A stretch of DNA of 64,000 nt from Lepraria neglecta (lineage: Eukaryota; Ascomycota; Lecanoromycetes; Lecanorales; Stereocaulaceae), in NCBI GenBank assembly GCA_033220425.1, contig CM065651.1:3286001-3350000 (forward strand), given 5' to 3'. The notes beneath the pieces are model-generated. The model was not told the origin of the DNA. It did not search any database and worked only from the letters and a program-made list of their open reading frames with translations. Below, piece after piece: positions 1 through 11,565 of this stretch. Position 1 is the stretch's first letter. Every line of letters begins with the position of its first letter. A program made the position numbers and the translations under genes.

Positions 1-1271
1 GATCCGATACTTGGATCACAATGACGCCTTCCCAGGAGCGGAATGGGGCCACCCGTCAGGTATGTATACACTCATTGGGTGTCTTGGTCATGGTAAACTG
101 ATCTTACTTGTTACCGAAAGATAACATTGGGGCTATTCTTGCGGCTGCCGATTGCATTTCCAGGTCAGCTGCTGCTAGCGGCCCTGGAGGGAAGGTGCTA
201 ACGATGGGTCATGTCTTGGCTGCGTTGATCAAAGCATATGAGATCCAAGGCTGCTTCCAAATCAAGAACGCCTTCAACAAAGTCGGCCTTGACCACGTGA
301 TCCTTGTTAAGGTAGCCTCGACGGCAATGGTGTCATGGCTTCTTGGCTTGTCGAAGGAGCAGGCAAAAGCTGCAGTGTCTCACGCCTGGATGGATGGTCA
401 TCCTTTGCGTGTCTACAGACAAGCTCCCAACGCGGGCCCGCGAAAAGGTTGGGCGGGTGGAGATGCCTGTATGCGGGCTGTGCACCTAGCGCTTCTGGTG
501 AAGGCTGGTCAACCAGGCGCACCAACTGCTCTTACCACACCCAAGTGGGGCTTCTATGATGTGCTCTTCAAGGACGTTGCCTTTGACCTTCCTCGCCCAT
601 TTAGTACCTGGGTCATTGAGAACGTCATTTTTAAAGTAAACACTGCTGAAGGTCATGGAATGACCGCCGTGGAGGCCGGACTGAGGATATCAAAAGCCAT
701 GAAGCAGAGAGGGTTGACCCCAAAAGACATTGCGAGTATCCGGGTACGGACAACTGAAGCGGCCATGATCATCATCGACAAGCACGGACCACTGTACAAT
801 GCTGCGGACCGCGACCACTGTCTGAAATATATGTTGGCCGTGGTACTTTGTAAGGGTGACATGATTGAGACCGAAGACTATCAGGACGCCAGCCCCTGGG
901 CACAAGATCCAGAAATCGAAAGATTGCGGGAGAAGACCACCATGGTCGAAGACACACAGTTTACCCGTGACTACCACGACCCGGAGATCCGAAGCATATC
1001 GAACGCAATTCAGGTACAACTGATGGATGGGACGTTGCTCGATGAAGTCACTGTCAAGTATCCCCAGGGTCATGTTCTGCATCCGGAAACGCCAGGATTA
1101 GTGCAGGCGAAAGCTAAGCGCAATCTGGCCTTGAAGTTCCACACAGACAAGGCTGAGAATCTTGTGAGGCTTGTAAATGGCAAAGACTTCGATGCTATGC
1201 CTGTAAATGAATTTGTAGATATGCTTGCTTTGAAGCTGATTTGGTCGAGAGTTCATGATTCTTCAGACTAA
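1..1271 (+). CDS. PrpD-family (2-methylcitrate dehydratase-like) dehydratase, 5' partial
   Basis: This gene is cut by the left window edge. The visible exons are <1..59 and 121..1271, joined by a 61-bp intron (60..120, GTATGT..AG). The join restores the family sequence EWGHPSDNIGAILAAAD. About 402 residues are visible and the frame stays open to the stop at 1271. The family (MmgE/PrpD) dehydrates citrate-like tricarboxylic acids; the primary-metabolism member acts in the methylcitrate cycle. Its neighbours here are a citrate synthase-like gene (convergent, 219 bp between stop codons) and a FAS alpha gene, so the likely substrate is an alkylcitrate made by those two and the product an alkylaconitate. 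Family membership is clear from the sequence; the substrate is inferred from context. A mitochondrial methylcitrate dehydratase is the alternative, but the company of a dedicated FAS argues against it. Confidence 0.88.
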
Positions 1272-1490
1272 AAGCTAGTTCGAGGTACCGTACAGAATCT
1301 ATATGGCCTAACATGGCCCCAAGAAAGTCTATTTGCAGTGAAAAGGTTCCTGATTACGCGGACAATTATGAACGCATCTTCTCTCTCCTCTTTTCGGGTT
1401 ATCCTCCTCTATTATCTGATGCCCAAAGAATGAGACTTGAAAATCCTCCAAAGCTCAGGTTTCAATTCTCAATCATGACTTCGCAGATTT

Positions 1491-3089
1491 TCACGTGTCA
1501 ATCGTTCTATCTAGGTGTCCGGTGTATATTTGCCCGGGCCTCCAAATGCGCGCACTGCCAGCTATGGAAAGGTTAGCATATTTAAGTTGGATTCGAAGTG
1601 AGAACCTACCCATCGCCTCTTTCCAATGTGCCATAAATCCAGTAGTCCTAGCGATCGTCGAGACTGGGAGGATAAATTCAGGAGGGAATCCCCTAGGCGT
1701 AGATCAGCTAGGAGCCCTTCCTCGATCACAAATGACTTACATTGCCTTGTAAGCAAACGCAGCATACAGATCAGCGTTCAAACTCAGCTTCCGAGAGGTG
1801 AAATACTCGTCCTCCGAAGCTATGCGATCAATCTCAAATGCAACCTTAAGGAGCGGGTCCTCAGCGATCTCCTCTTGAAGCTGATCGGCAATCTCCCGGA
1901 TAAAGACAGAACGCGGATCTTTCACTTTGTACAGCCGGTGACCGTATCCGTAGAGCCGCTCCTTGCCGGCTTTGACCCGATCGATCTTCGCTTGCGCATT
2001 CTCAACCGTACCAACCTCCTTGATGTTCTTGTACGCCACCTCGATAGCTCCACCATGCAAAGGTCCGTACAAGGCGGAGAGCGCGGAAATCATACAGGAG
2101 AAAACATCTGGCAAAGACGATGCAGTTTGGAGCAGTGCAGCTGTGGAGCACGTCATCTCATGGTTTGCGATAAGGATCCAGAGCCGCTCGAAGTTGTCAA
2201 CGTACTTTGGATTGGGTAACTTCGTGGTGGAGTCAACATGGCCTGTCATGAGGAAAAAGTTTTCGATATATGAAAGGTCGCTCCTGGGCATGGTGAAGTC
2301 TCGGCCTGTATGATGGCAGTATACTATAGCAACTACAATGACATAACTGCCCAAGAAATTAACGATTTCTTGGTCGACCAGCTCGGAGTTGCCCAAGTAC
2401 AGGTTCTTGGCTGCATGCGCGGGAATAAGAGGCATTTGCGTCGATTGCAGTGCGGAAAGACCAGCTATTATCATCCCCATGCAGGAACCATCTGGTCTTG
2501 ACTTGGTTCAGTTGGCCCGTGTGGACGGGTTAGGGTGGAATACTCACGGAAATGATCGGATGACATTGAAAACAGACTGGTAAGGCAATGGAACGTTGAT
2601 CAGCTTGGTCTCGAAATCTCTTAGTTGGTTGGCCGTTGGCCAATCGCCCCAAATGAGTAAATAAGCTGTATCGAGAAAGCTTTTCCTGCCTACAATATCG
2701 CCAATAGGATAGCCACGATATTGCATAAAACCTTTAGGTCCATTTCTTCAGGTGTGAGCAAGAAACGATCAGCCCGCCAGTTCTCTTCAATTTTGGAGAC
2801 TTTGAAGAAGGATGCTTGGGACTTACACATAAGTGACGTTACTTGTGCTGACTGCTGTATTGGAAAAGCCAGGGTCAAAGATTCGGACACCTTGCTCATT
2901 CTGGTCGGCGTAATACTCATGATTCTCCGGAGCTTTGATCTGTTGGAATTCGCTGGCATTGACAGCATTGTGAGAAATCGGCAGGTCGTAGTGTTTCCCA
3001 GTCCTCTGGTCAATCACGTGGAGAGAAGTTTTGGGGCTAGTCCCGTTTTGGAGTGCGCCGTTTTCTTTTGCCATCTCAACTTTGCTCAT
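1491..3089 (-). CDS. Citrate synthase-like enzyme, probable alkylcitrate synthase
   Basis: Five exons on the minus strand: 3089..2827, 2745..2548, 2496..1741, 1692..1610 and 1561..1491 (1371 bp, 456 aa). All joins keep phase and restore conserved blocks, including QYRGYPIGD in exon 2, GFPPEF at the exon 3/4 join and IWRPGQIYTGH in the last exon. The three catalytic residues of citrate synthases are present: His in ANHEMTCSTAALLQ, His in GPLHGGA with the GYGHR loop, and Asp in NADLYAAF. The enzyme should condense an acyl-CoA with oxaloacetate. There is no clear mitochondrial presequence, and it is divergently paired with FAS alpha, which fits the specialised synthases of alkylcitrate pathways. 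Start: I chose ATG 3089 (A at -3), just before the first conserved residues. An upstream open stretch to 3233 lacks family similarity, and ATG 3074 is also possible. Confidence 0.88.
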
Positions 3090-3708
3090 GATATCTCTAG
3101 GTCTGACAAATTGGTTTGTCAAGTATAGCAGTTCATGCGCACTGCCCATATAACGTTGAACATCTACCGCATAATCCACTGGAATTTCGGATGATAGGCC
3201 GCAATATTGAGTGTCTGAAGCATGTGCGGTCAACTCTCAATACTGTGACGCAAGGAAGCTCGTCACTTAGCCCAACGCAATGCAACGTAATGCAAGTCGC
3301 TTAATGCGACTCTGCTTGTTGCCGGCGATGTCCCAGCAGACGCCGAAGACTTCTCCGGGCAATCCCCAGAACGGCCTCGCTCTCGGGCGCCGTACTCCGG
3401 TATCGTATGGAGCGTCCGAAGCAATGGAAAAAGCGCGACTAGCGCTTGAAGGGCTCTCGGGAGCGGCACTAGAGGGTCGTGAAATACCATCTGCAGTGGA
3501 TATGGACACCGCTACGCGATGTGACGTTGGACTCGTGCGTGCGCGATGGGCTAAGCCGTTGGCGGACTCGGAAACTGACGTTAAGGTAAAGCTACCTCGT
3601 CTTAACTGCTCAACTCTTAAATTGGCATTACATAGAGACTACGAATTACGCCACTTTGAAGAAAATCCAAAGGAATTTTGGTTAGTCTAAACTTGCAACG
3701 GAATCGTC
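3090..3708. promoter_or_regulatory. Divergent promoter region between synthase and FAS alpha
   Basis: This 619-bp region separates the start codons of the divergently transcribed synthase (-) and FAS alpha (+), so both genes probably share upstream control. Roughly 3310-3560 is GC-rich compared with its flanks. A small ATG-started open stretch (3328..3690, 120 codons, +) exists but shows no recognisable family, and it ends before the FAS start. No transcription-factor site could be assigned with confidence. Confidence 0.5.
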
Positions 3709-6700
3709 ATGACTGTCAGTGGCTCGGTCTCTCTCTCGAGCGGTCTTGACCGCCAGTCGGTGGCACACAAGCTCTTAATTGAGCTTTTATCGTGAGTTTG
3801 GCGTGTTGAAAGTGTAGAGGCTATGGCTAAGTCCACTAAAAGATACCAATTCGCGTATCCTGTACGATGGTCAGTTTTTATGACCCGAATTGATAGTCTT
3901 TGTTGAATCCCATACTGATAGGAATATTTAGGATCGATACCCAGGATTTGATTCTAGGAGACCGCCCAAATGTGCAGCGATTTATTGAGATCGGCCCTTC
4001 TAAAGTTCTTTCTACCATGGCAGAAAAAACCCTGAATCGCAAATTTCTCTCTCAAGACAGATCTCGCGTGGTCAAGCGTCAGCTCCTGTCAAACAGCGCT
4101 GATACGAAAGCCATATATTACGAATATGATGAGAACAATGACGCGATGGAAGAGACATCCGAGCCTGTTTCTACGCAATCAACCAATCAGACTACATTGA
4201 GGAAACCCGATGAATCAAAATCAGCGCAGCCCACAGTTTCACCTCCAGCCCAACCGGCAAATGTACAATTAAGCCCACCCCCAGCTCATACAACATCGAG
4301 CGTAACTTCCAGATCGATCGAAGATGTGCCTTTGTCGGCTACAGATGTCGTTGTAGCGCTGACAGCCCAGAAATTCAAGCAGCCTATGGATGAGCTTCCC
4401 GTTGAGAAGACCATAAGAGACCTTTCTGGAGGTGAGAGCTCGATTTCTAATCGCCCATAGCCCACTTTCGAGAACTGATGAGTTGCCAGGAAAGTCAACG
4501 CTCCAGAACGAGTTGATAGGTGATCTGGACGCTGAGTTTGGGAGCCTTCCTGACGATGCTGAAAGTCTAACCATTCAGTCACTGTGTTCAAGCCTAGAAT
4601 CAAAATTCTCGGGCAAGGTCGGAAAATCTATGTCAAAGCTGATTTCAAGACTCATCTCGTCCAAGATGCCCGCAGGTTTTAATCAAGCAGCAATTCGAGG
4701 ATACTTAGACTCTCACTGGGGGCTCGGCCAAGGCCGCCAAAGTGCAGTCATTTGCTTTGCAGTAACAATAGAGCCCACTTCACGTCTAGCAGACATGGCG
4801 TCTGCGAAGGAATTCGTGGACTCCGTTGCAATACGCTATGCGAAGCAGGCTGAAATCCCAATCTTCCCAGACGCGCAAGCCGGGGGTGCTGTTGCGTCGC
4901 AATTTTCTGCTACAATAGCTAACCCTGCGAGTATCGAAGCTGCCAACAAGCAGCAGAAAGGGTATCTCATGAAGCAGTTTGAGGTCCTCGGTGAATATTT
5001 AGAGCAGGATCATTCGGGCAGCAGCAATAAAGTAATGGAGTTAGAGGCTCACCAAGACGCCATCAACGCGCGTCTTGACTTGATGAGGTTAGAGCTTGAT
5101 GATGATTTTACTACAGGTGTTGAGCCAAGGTTCGATCCGACGAAGTCTCGTACATACGATTCTTCCTGGAATTGGGTCCGGGAGGACTTAATCTCTCTTT
5201 TGAATGAAGTTCACCCGGAAGATAGTATTTCAAAGGGTCTTGAGACGGACGACCGTCTCCGCCATTTACTAAATCGGTGGGAACCAACATGCGGAGACAT
5301 TGTGGAATTTTACGGTTCCTACTCGAATGGTACTTTTCACCCAAGACTCAAATCAATAGTAGATGTTCTACTTCATACGTCGATGCGGGCCTCTAGTGCA
5401 GATCCAACGTTCAAATACAGCAAGCCAACAGTATCACCGAAAACGACAATAGACTCAACAGGAAAGATCGAATACGAAGAGATTCCCCGAAAAGCAATCC
5501 GTGGATCAAATGACTACAGTCTGTTGATTCAGCATGGTCGCTTAGTTCCCCACACAGGTGACCGGATTCCCTATATTAATCTCCGACGTCGCAACGGAGA
5601 CGAGTGGCAATATCATCAAGAGGCGACAAGGCTACTGATGGATAACCTTGCTCAAGGCTGTGACTCGGGTTTGTCGTTTGTTGGAAAGACAATCTTGATC
5701 ACAGGGGCTGGGCCATATTCAATAGGCGCAGAAGTCGTCAAAGGTTTGATCTCTGGTGGTGCAGACGTGATCGTCACCACGAGTCGTTCTGTCTCGGACG
5801 CCTCGAAGTTCTACAACTCTCTCTACAGAGACTTCGGTGCACGTGGATCCAGGCTAAGATTGCTACCTTTCAATCAAGGAAGCAAGAAGGACTGTGAGGC
5901 CCTTATCGAGCACATCTACAGCAGCAAATCAGGATTCGGTGCCGATCTGGATTTCATCGTGCCGTTTGCAGCAATTCCTGAGGCTGGTCGCGAAATTGAT
6001 GCCTTGGACAGCAAATCAGAGCTGGCACACCGTTTGATGCTCACAAATTTGCTACGATTACTTGGCTTTGTTAAGCAGCAGAAAGAACGGCGCGGATTTG
6101 ATACCTGGCCTACCAGCGTCATCTTGCCTCTTTCCCCAAATCATGGCACTTTTGGTGGTGACGGTCTTTATGCAGAATCGAAAACTGCTTTAGAAAGCCT
6201 TCTAAGCCGATGGTACTCGGAGAGCTGGTCTGAGTATCTTACAATATGTGGGGCTGTAATTGGCTGGACAAGAGGCACCGGTCTTATGAGTGGCAACAAC
6301 ATTGTAGCCGAGAGAATAGAAGCTGAAGATGTGATTACATTTTCTGGATCGGAGATGGGATTCAACATTCTGGCGCTCATGACGCCCGCAATCGCCTCTC
6401 TTTGTGAAGAAGGGCCAATCTACGCTGATTTGAATGGAGGTGTACAGTTCGTCCAGGACTTGAAGACGAAGCTTATGACTGCTCGGCAAGAGATTATGGA
6501 TAAGAGCAGGCTTCGGAAGGCCTTGCATGCGGAAAGAGTGCAACATGAGGCTGTTATGAACGGCAGCTTAGCTAAGGGGAAGCCCAGTTCTCCCAGGAAA
6601 TTCAACAAACTTGCCAATCTCAACTTACGATTTCCTGACCTGCCGCCCTACCGATCAGTCACTGCAGGGCTAGAGGACCTTCAAGGAATGATAGACCTCA

Positions 6701-8829
6701 GTCGCGTTGTTGTCGTGGTCGGCTATTCTGAGCTTGGTCCATGGGGCAGCTCAAAGACTCGCTGGGAGATGGAGCATCTTGCCGATTTCACGCAAGAGGG
6801 CTATATTGAAATGGCATGGATTATGGGCTTGGTGAAACACTTCACCGGTGAGCTCTCTGGAAAGCCTTTTTCAGGATGGCTAGACTCGAAGACTCAACAA
6901 CCTGTGCATGATCATGAGTTTAAGTCACGGTATCGTGATGAGATTATCAACCACGCTGGTATTCGTTTGAATGAGCCTGAGGGCCTCGGTGGCTACGACG
7001 CGGCCAAAAAGGAACTCTTATCGGAAATCGTGATAGAGGAAGACTTGCCACCATTCGAAGCGTCCAAGAGCGCTGCAGAAGCATTTAAGCTTCGCCATGG
7101 AGAGAATGTAAGAATCACTCCGATCTTAGGCTCTGAAGAGTACAAAGTGCAGATCGGAAAAGGTGTTCACTTCATGGTTCCAAAGGCTGTCCCATTTGAT
7201 CGAAAGGTCTCTGGTCAGCTTCCCAAAGGATGGGATCCTACCAAATACGGCCTCCCCGAGGACATTGTGTCACAAGTTGATCCTATCACTATATATGCTT
7301 TATGCTGCGTCAGCCAAGCCCTATCAAGTGCAGGCATAGAGGATCCGTTCGAACTGTACAGGCACATCCATGTATCTGAGTTGTCAAATTGCCTCGGAAC
7401 TGGGGCTGGCGGGATGCTGGCATTGCGCGGTGTTTACCGAGAAAGATACCTTGACCGACCTGTGCAAAGCGACATTATCCAGGAGTCATACAATAATGCA
7501 CTTGGGGCATGGGTGAATATGCTTTTAATGGCCTCCACAGGCCCCATCAAGTCGCCGTCAGGGACATGCGCAACGGCTATTGAGTCCTTGGATACAGGCT
7601 GCGAGGCCATCCAAACTGGCAAAGTAAAGGCAGCAATCGTCGGAGGATCTGATGATTTCCAGGAAGAAATGTCGACCGAATTTGGAAGCATGAAAGCGAC
7701 GGCAAGCTCAGATGGTCAGCTTGAGGCAGGAAGGTTGCCATCTGAAATGTCTCGTCCAATGACGACTTCTCGTAGTGGTTTCGTTGAGTCAGCCGGCTGT
7801 GGGGTGCAGTTAATAATGACTGCAGAATTAGCTCTGCAAATGGGACTGCCCATTTACGCAATTGTGGCGTACACACAGATGGCTGGCGACAAAATTGGTC
7901 GCTCTATCCCTGCACCTGGGCAAGGCCTATTGACCGCTGCGCGAGAAGCTCGAGAAGCTCCAAATTCTCCTTCTCTACGTCTGGAATTCAGAAAAAGCAA
8001 TCTTCGAGAAGTCATATCAAACATTGAGGAATGGAGAAGCAATAATGTGAAGTTGCATACAGCTTCCAGTGAAATGATCCAAGCAGTCAACAGGACGGCA
8101 GACTGTAGGATTCGCGACGCCCAGAATATGTGGTTCAACGACCTGCGAAAGCAAAACCCAGATATCGCCCCCATGAGAGCTGCCATGGCAACATGGGGCT
8201 TGACCATTGACGACATTCAAGTCGCATCTTTGCACGGAACCTCCACACGAGCGAACGATAAGAACGAGTCCGGCGTCTTAAACCAGCAAATGACACACCT
8301 TGGCCGCGCAGCTGGCAACCCGCTGTTGGCAATAAGTCAAAAGTATCTGACCGGCCACCCGAAAGGAGCTGCGGGGGCATGGATGCTGAATGGCTGCCTG
8401 CAGGTTTTGCAGACTGGCATTGTTCCCGGCAATAGGAACGGAGACAACATTGACCCTGAGCTAAAGCAATTTACGCACCTCGTGTACCCAACAAGAACAA
8501 TGCGCACTCCTGGTATCCGGGCATTCATGCTGACATCCTTTGGCTTCGGGCAGAAGGGGGGCCTTGTTGTTGGGCTTGGGCCTAAGTACCTTTTCTCTGC
8601 TGTCAAAGAGGAAGAATATGATGACTATAGGCGACGCGCGCATGAGCGAGAGCGGCGAATTAATCGTGTCTTCATTGAGGGCATCATCGGTAACACGTTG
8701 GTCAAAGCCAAGGATAGGTCTCCATGGCAGGCTGTAGGCGAAAGAAGCGTCTTTCTCGACCCCCGAGCTAGGGTTTCCCGGGACGAGAATAACGAGTACA
8801 GTTTTGAAAGCTCGCAATCTATATCCTAG
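3709..8829 (+). CDS. Fungal type I fatty acid synthase alpha subunit (specialised; no C-terminal PPT domain)
   Basis: Four exons: 3709..3791, 3843..3869, 3932..4431 and 4490..8829 (4950 bp, 1649 aa). The N-terminus (AHKLLIELL, YQFAYPVRW, IDTQDLIL) is the malonyl/palmitoyl transferase portion carried by alpha subunits. The ACP follows, with its phosphopantetheine serine in GGKSTLQNE (about residue 206), split by the third intron. The ketoreductase has TGAGPYSIGAEV near residue 607. The ketosynthase carries its active Cys in SGTCATAIES (about residue 1229) and its His residues in HGTSTRAND and GHPKGAAG. The protein stops after FLDPRARVSRDENN, where primary-metabolism alpha subunits (about 1850-1890 aa) continue into a phosphopantetheinyl transferase domain. 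The shorter size matches the HexA/StcJ class used in secondary metabolism. It should pair with a FAS beta subunit, which is not in this window. The second exon is only 27 bp and easily missed by gene finders. Confidence 0.93.
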
Positions 8830-9074
8830 CTACAACTTAGAGACCATGTCATTATCCCTACATCTAGTTTCGGGTTGCCTCTGGTTTTTTGTGGTCGCGT
8901 AGCTTAGCAAATAAATACCTTACATTGCACGCGCAATTAGGCTCGCTACTTTGTTGGAAGTTCACTTCCACCTTCCCTGTATGCTCCGTTCCTGCATGAC
9001 CATTGACCAAACGTGACTATCTGCATCAAAATAATCTACGTGGTGCAAACTTATTCGTTCTCTCCCTTCTAAAA
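8830..9074. other. Spacer after FAS alpha
   Basis: Short spacer that should hold the FAS alpha 3' UTR. No gene or repeat is seen. It marks the switch from intact cluster genes to decayed genes. Confidence 0.4.
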
Positions 9075-9998
9075 ATAGAAGAGTTGCAGAAGAAGCACCG
9101 GCAGGAGCAAAAAGACCTGCAACCACGTATCACGGAGAAAAAGAAATCTGCAACAAAGAAATCCCGTAAAGGAGTAAACGATGGGTGTGCAGAGCTTAAA
9201 CGGCAATTGAAGGAGAGGCAGCAGGATGAGGTGGCTACCCTTAACGGAATTGATACAGAAATAAGCCAAGGAACCGATGCTCTCGAGATCCCGGAGGAGA
9301 CTTCAATTTCCTAGCGTCAGATGAACGATCTGAGTGATTTTGTCAAATCAACGTCCATTTCAGGTAAATCTGTTACCAATGGAAATGTGAAGAAGCCAAA
9401 TCGGCAAAAAGCCAGATTGGCGCGGCGAGCTGCTGAGCAAGAAGCTGCCACAGCACATGCAGAGAAAGAAGCTGCCGATCTTCCCAATCTTCGTGAGCAG
9501 GAACGTAAGTCTATGCGTAACGCATACACTATCAGAGATCTCACCGAGCACGAGATTCGCTCCGATGGACATTGCTTGTACGCAGCCATAGCTGACCAGC
9601 TGCAAAGTACTGGCATCGGCTTGAAGCCAAGGTTTGATGTCCATTCTTTGTCTAGTCTCAGTGAGCCTGCTTCAGAAAATGCGGCGTACAGCGTCACAAG
9701 GCAGGTGGCAGCAGCTTATATTTCACAAAACCCAAATGACTTTGAGCCCTTTCTCGAAGAGCCAATTCAAGACTACGTCAAAACAATCAGAGAAACGGGC
9801 GAATGGGGTGGACACCTCGAAATTCTGGCACTAGCCAAAGCTTACCGTGTTGATGTCAATGTGATACAAGGGAGTGGAAAGGTTGAAAAGGTTGAATGTG
9901 CTTTTGGCAACCTGATCAAGTCTGGCTTGCATACTATCGCCATAGCTTTGGCCTTGGGGGAGCATTACAACTCATTACGCAAGACCAAATTACCTTGA
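9075..9998 (+). pseudogene. OTU-domain cysteine protease (OTU2/OTUD6B-like), probably decayed
   Basis: The sequence reads as an OTU2-type deubiquitinase: a basic coiled-coil N-terminus (IEELQKKHRQEQKDLQ, KKKSATKKSRKGVND), a linker with KPNRQKARLARRAAE, then the OTU domain with SDGHCLYAAIADQL (Asp and Cys) and GEHYNSL (His). The catalytic triad is therefore intact. Two defects stand out. The codon at the usual family start is ATA (9075) rather than ATG, and no in-frame ATG lies upstream before a stop. An in-frame TAG sits at 9312-9314 in the linker, with no plausible intron around it. A shorter product could start at ATG 9321 (225 aa, whole OTU domain). So this is either a pseudogene, a truncated but active gene, or one with an unrecognised first exon. 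Its decayed neighbours make decay the likelier reading. Confidence 0.65.
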
Positions 9999-10044
9999 CT
10001 TTATTTCTGGAGCATCAGCTTTTTGAAGGTTCCTTAAACAAAGG

Positions 10045-10912
10045 CTAGTGACGCCAAACGCTTATCCAATCCCAGCTTTGACCATCAGGCCCCATACCAA
10101 TAAGATGCGTTCGCTTTGGCTTCCAACGATCTACCTGTTTGAGACGCTCAGGGCTTTCAGGTCCAGAGATACCTTCTCTCACCTGACCTGACACCTCATT
10201 ATATGGTATTATTTTCTCTGGATAGCTGAGGTGTTCAGTGTACACTTGAGTAGGCAAGCCATATGGTGGACCTCCAATTTTGGGGTCTTTCGAGCTTGGA
10301 TTACCGCTAGCCGCCAAAATCTGTGACATGCGAAGGGCCCACTGTGGTCTCGTACTCGGTGGAAGGCTGCAGAAGAACTTGACTGAATCAGTTTATCTTT
10401 GCACGAAAATTAGACCATCATAATACAGTGTAATCATATATAAGATCGAATTTGCCTCCCTCGTCTGCTAAGCCAGATTTCCTTATCCACTCGTCACCGA
10501 AAAAGTCTCCAACCAAGAAATTAACCTCGCCAGAGACAGTTCCCTGTCACGAAGGATACTTGTCAAGTTGAGCTTCCATCATTCCGTAGCATTTCTTGAC
10601 AGCCGCCTGGCTGACCTCGAGGCCCACGGTGTCATACCCAAAACTAGCCAATAAAAGGACGTCATATCCTCTACCACATCCGGGCACTAAAGCTTTCTTT
10701 GGCTTCTTAGCTCCATTTGCACTTTCTACAAAACCCGGACCAAGCAAATCCTTCCTCTCTATAAGTAGATCCTCCAATGCAGGATTGGGCAAACCTCTGT
10801 CCCATGGCAAAAAATTTCCATTATCCCAGAGCTCTGACCATTTCCTTAGACCACTGGCACTATCATAGGAGAAATACGCCTTGAGACGTTCTCTGGTTTC
10901 TTGCAAAGTCAT
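10045..10912 (-). pseudogene. Thiol/thiocyanate methyltransferase-like (TPMT family), broken
   Basis: Two exons are readable: 10912..10427 and 10377..10045, joined by a 50-bp intron (GTATTA..AAG) that restores DYTFFCSLPPSTRPQW. Recognisable family blocks are the N-terminal NGNFLPWDRGLPNPALEDLL, the SAM-binding LVPGCGRGYDVLLLA, VNFLVGDFFGDEW, DLIYDYT and the C-terminal GGPPYGLP and WDWISVWRH. The reading frame contains an in-frame TGA (10549-10547) where the family has no stop; CGA to TGA is the simplest origin. A further short gap follows AASGN, where the family has a conserved strand before KDPK. Enzymes of this family methylate thiols or halide/thiocyanate ions using SAM. I regard it as non-functional unless the TGA is a sequencing error. 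ATG 10912 is taken as the start because it directly precedes the homologous N-terminus. Confidence 0.75.
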
Positions 10913-11565
10913 GGTGCTTTCAATTGGATCAAGGATAACAGTCAGGAAAATGCAGCGAGCGAAAGTCTCCAAAGACTAGACCTTCAGATGACAGTACGAA
11001 CTCAAGGAATTCACTTCAGAACCAAGCACAGTCAGCGACCTCAGAAAAGATCTTTGCTTCACAACATGAGTTCGATCTGCCAACCCCCCTAGAGTCAGAG
11101 TTAGTAATTTATTGAATGTTCATCGACTGAATTACAAATGCTCACGTCAGTGACGTCACGAGCATAGATCTAAGCTTTTCGGGGATAAGAACTTGACAAC
11201 GGCATCCCGGGCCCTTGGCACGTCAAAAAAATTAGGTAATCTTACACTTAGATTTGTAGCCTCGCATTTCGGCAGCCGAGCGCCGACGAGGTCATGGTAC
11301 AGAAGGTCGTCCTCCCTATTATTTTACTATTATCATACACCTTTTCTTTCGAATATAAGGCAGCTCCATTGAATCAATAGATTAGAGCGTGGTCTAGTGA
11401 GCTTCATAGGTGGATAGTAAGTGAAACCTTATCTGAAAAGTGAACAAAATCTTCGGTTTTGGAAGCATCCAATAATAATAATTACATTTGCAGGACAAGC
11501 AGGTTTATGCATTATGCGGCACATTTTCTGTTTGAGATTCTTGTCTAGATTTTCGTGTGGTGAAT
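10913..11565. other. Intergenic, no gene seen
   Basis: About 650 bp between the divergent methyltransferase and MFS relics. It includes AT-rich stretches near 11320-11350 and 11470-11490. No coding similarity, tRNA or repeat was recognised. It was probably their divergent promoter. Confidence 0.4.

Noticed and set aside
1313-1752. Plus-strand open stretches between the dehydratase and synthase stops
   Set aside because: They overlap the last exons of the synthase on the other strand and have no domain; antisense shadows.
3328-3690. ATG-started 120-codon open stretch upstream of FAS alpha
   Set aside because: No family resemblance. It lies in the divergent promoter and ends before the FAS start; at most an upstream leader ORF.
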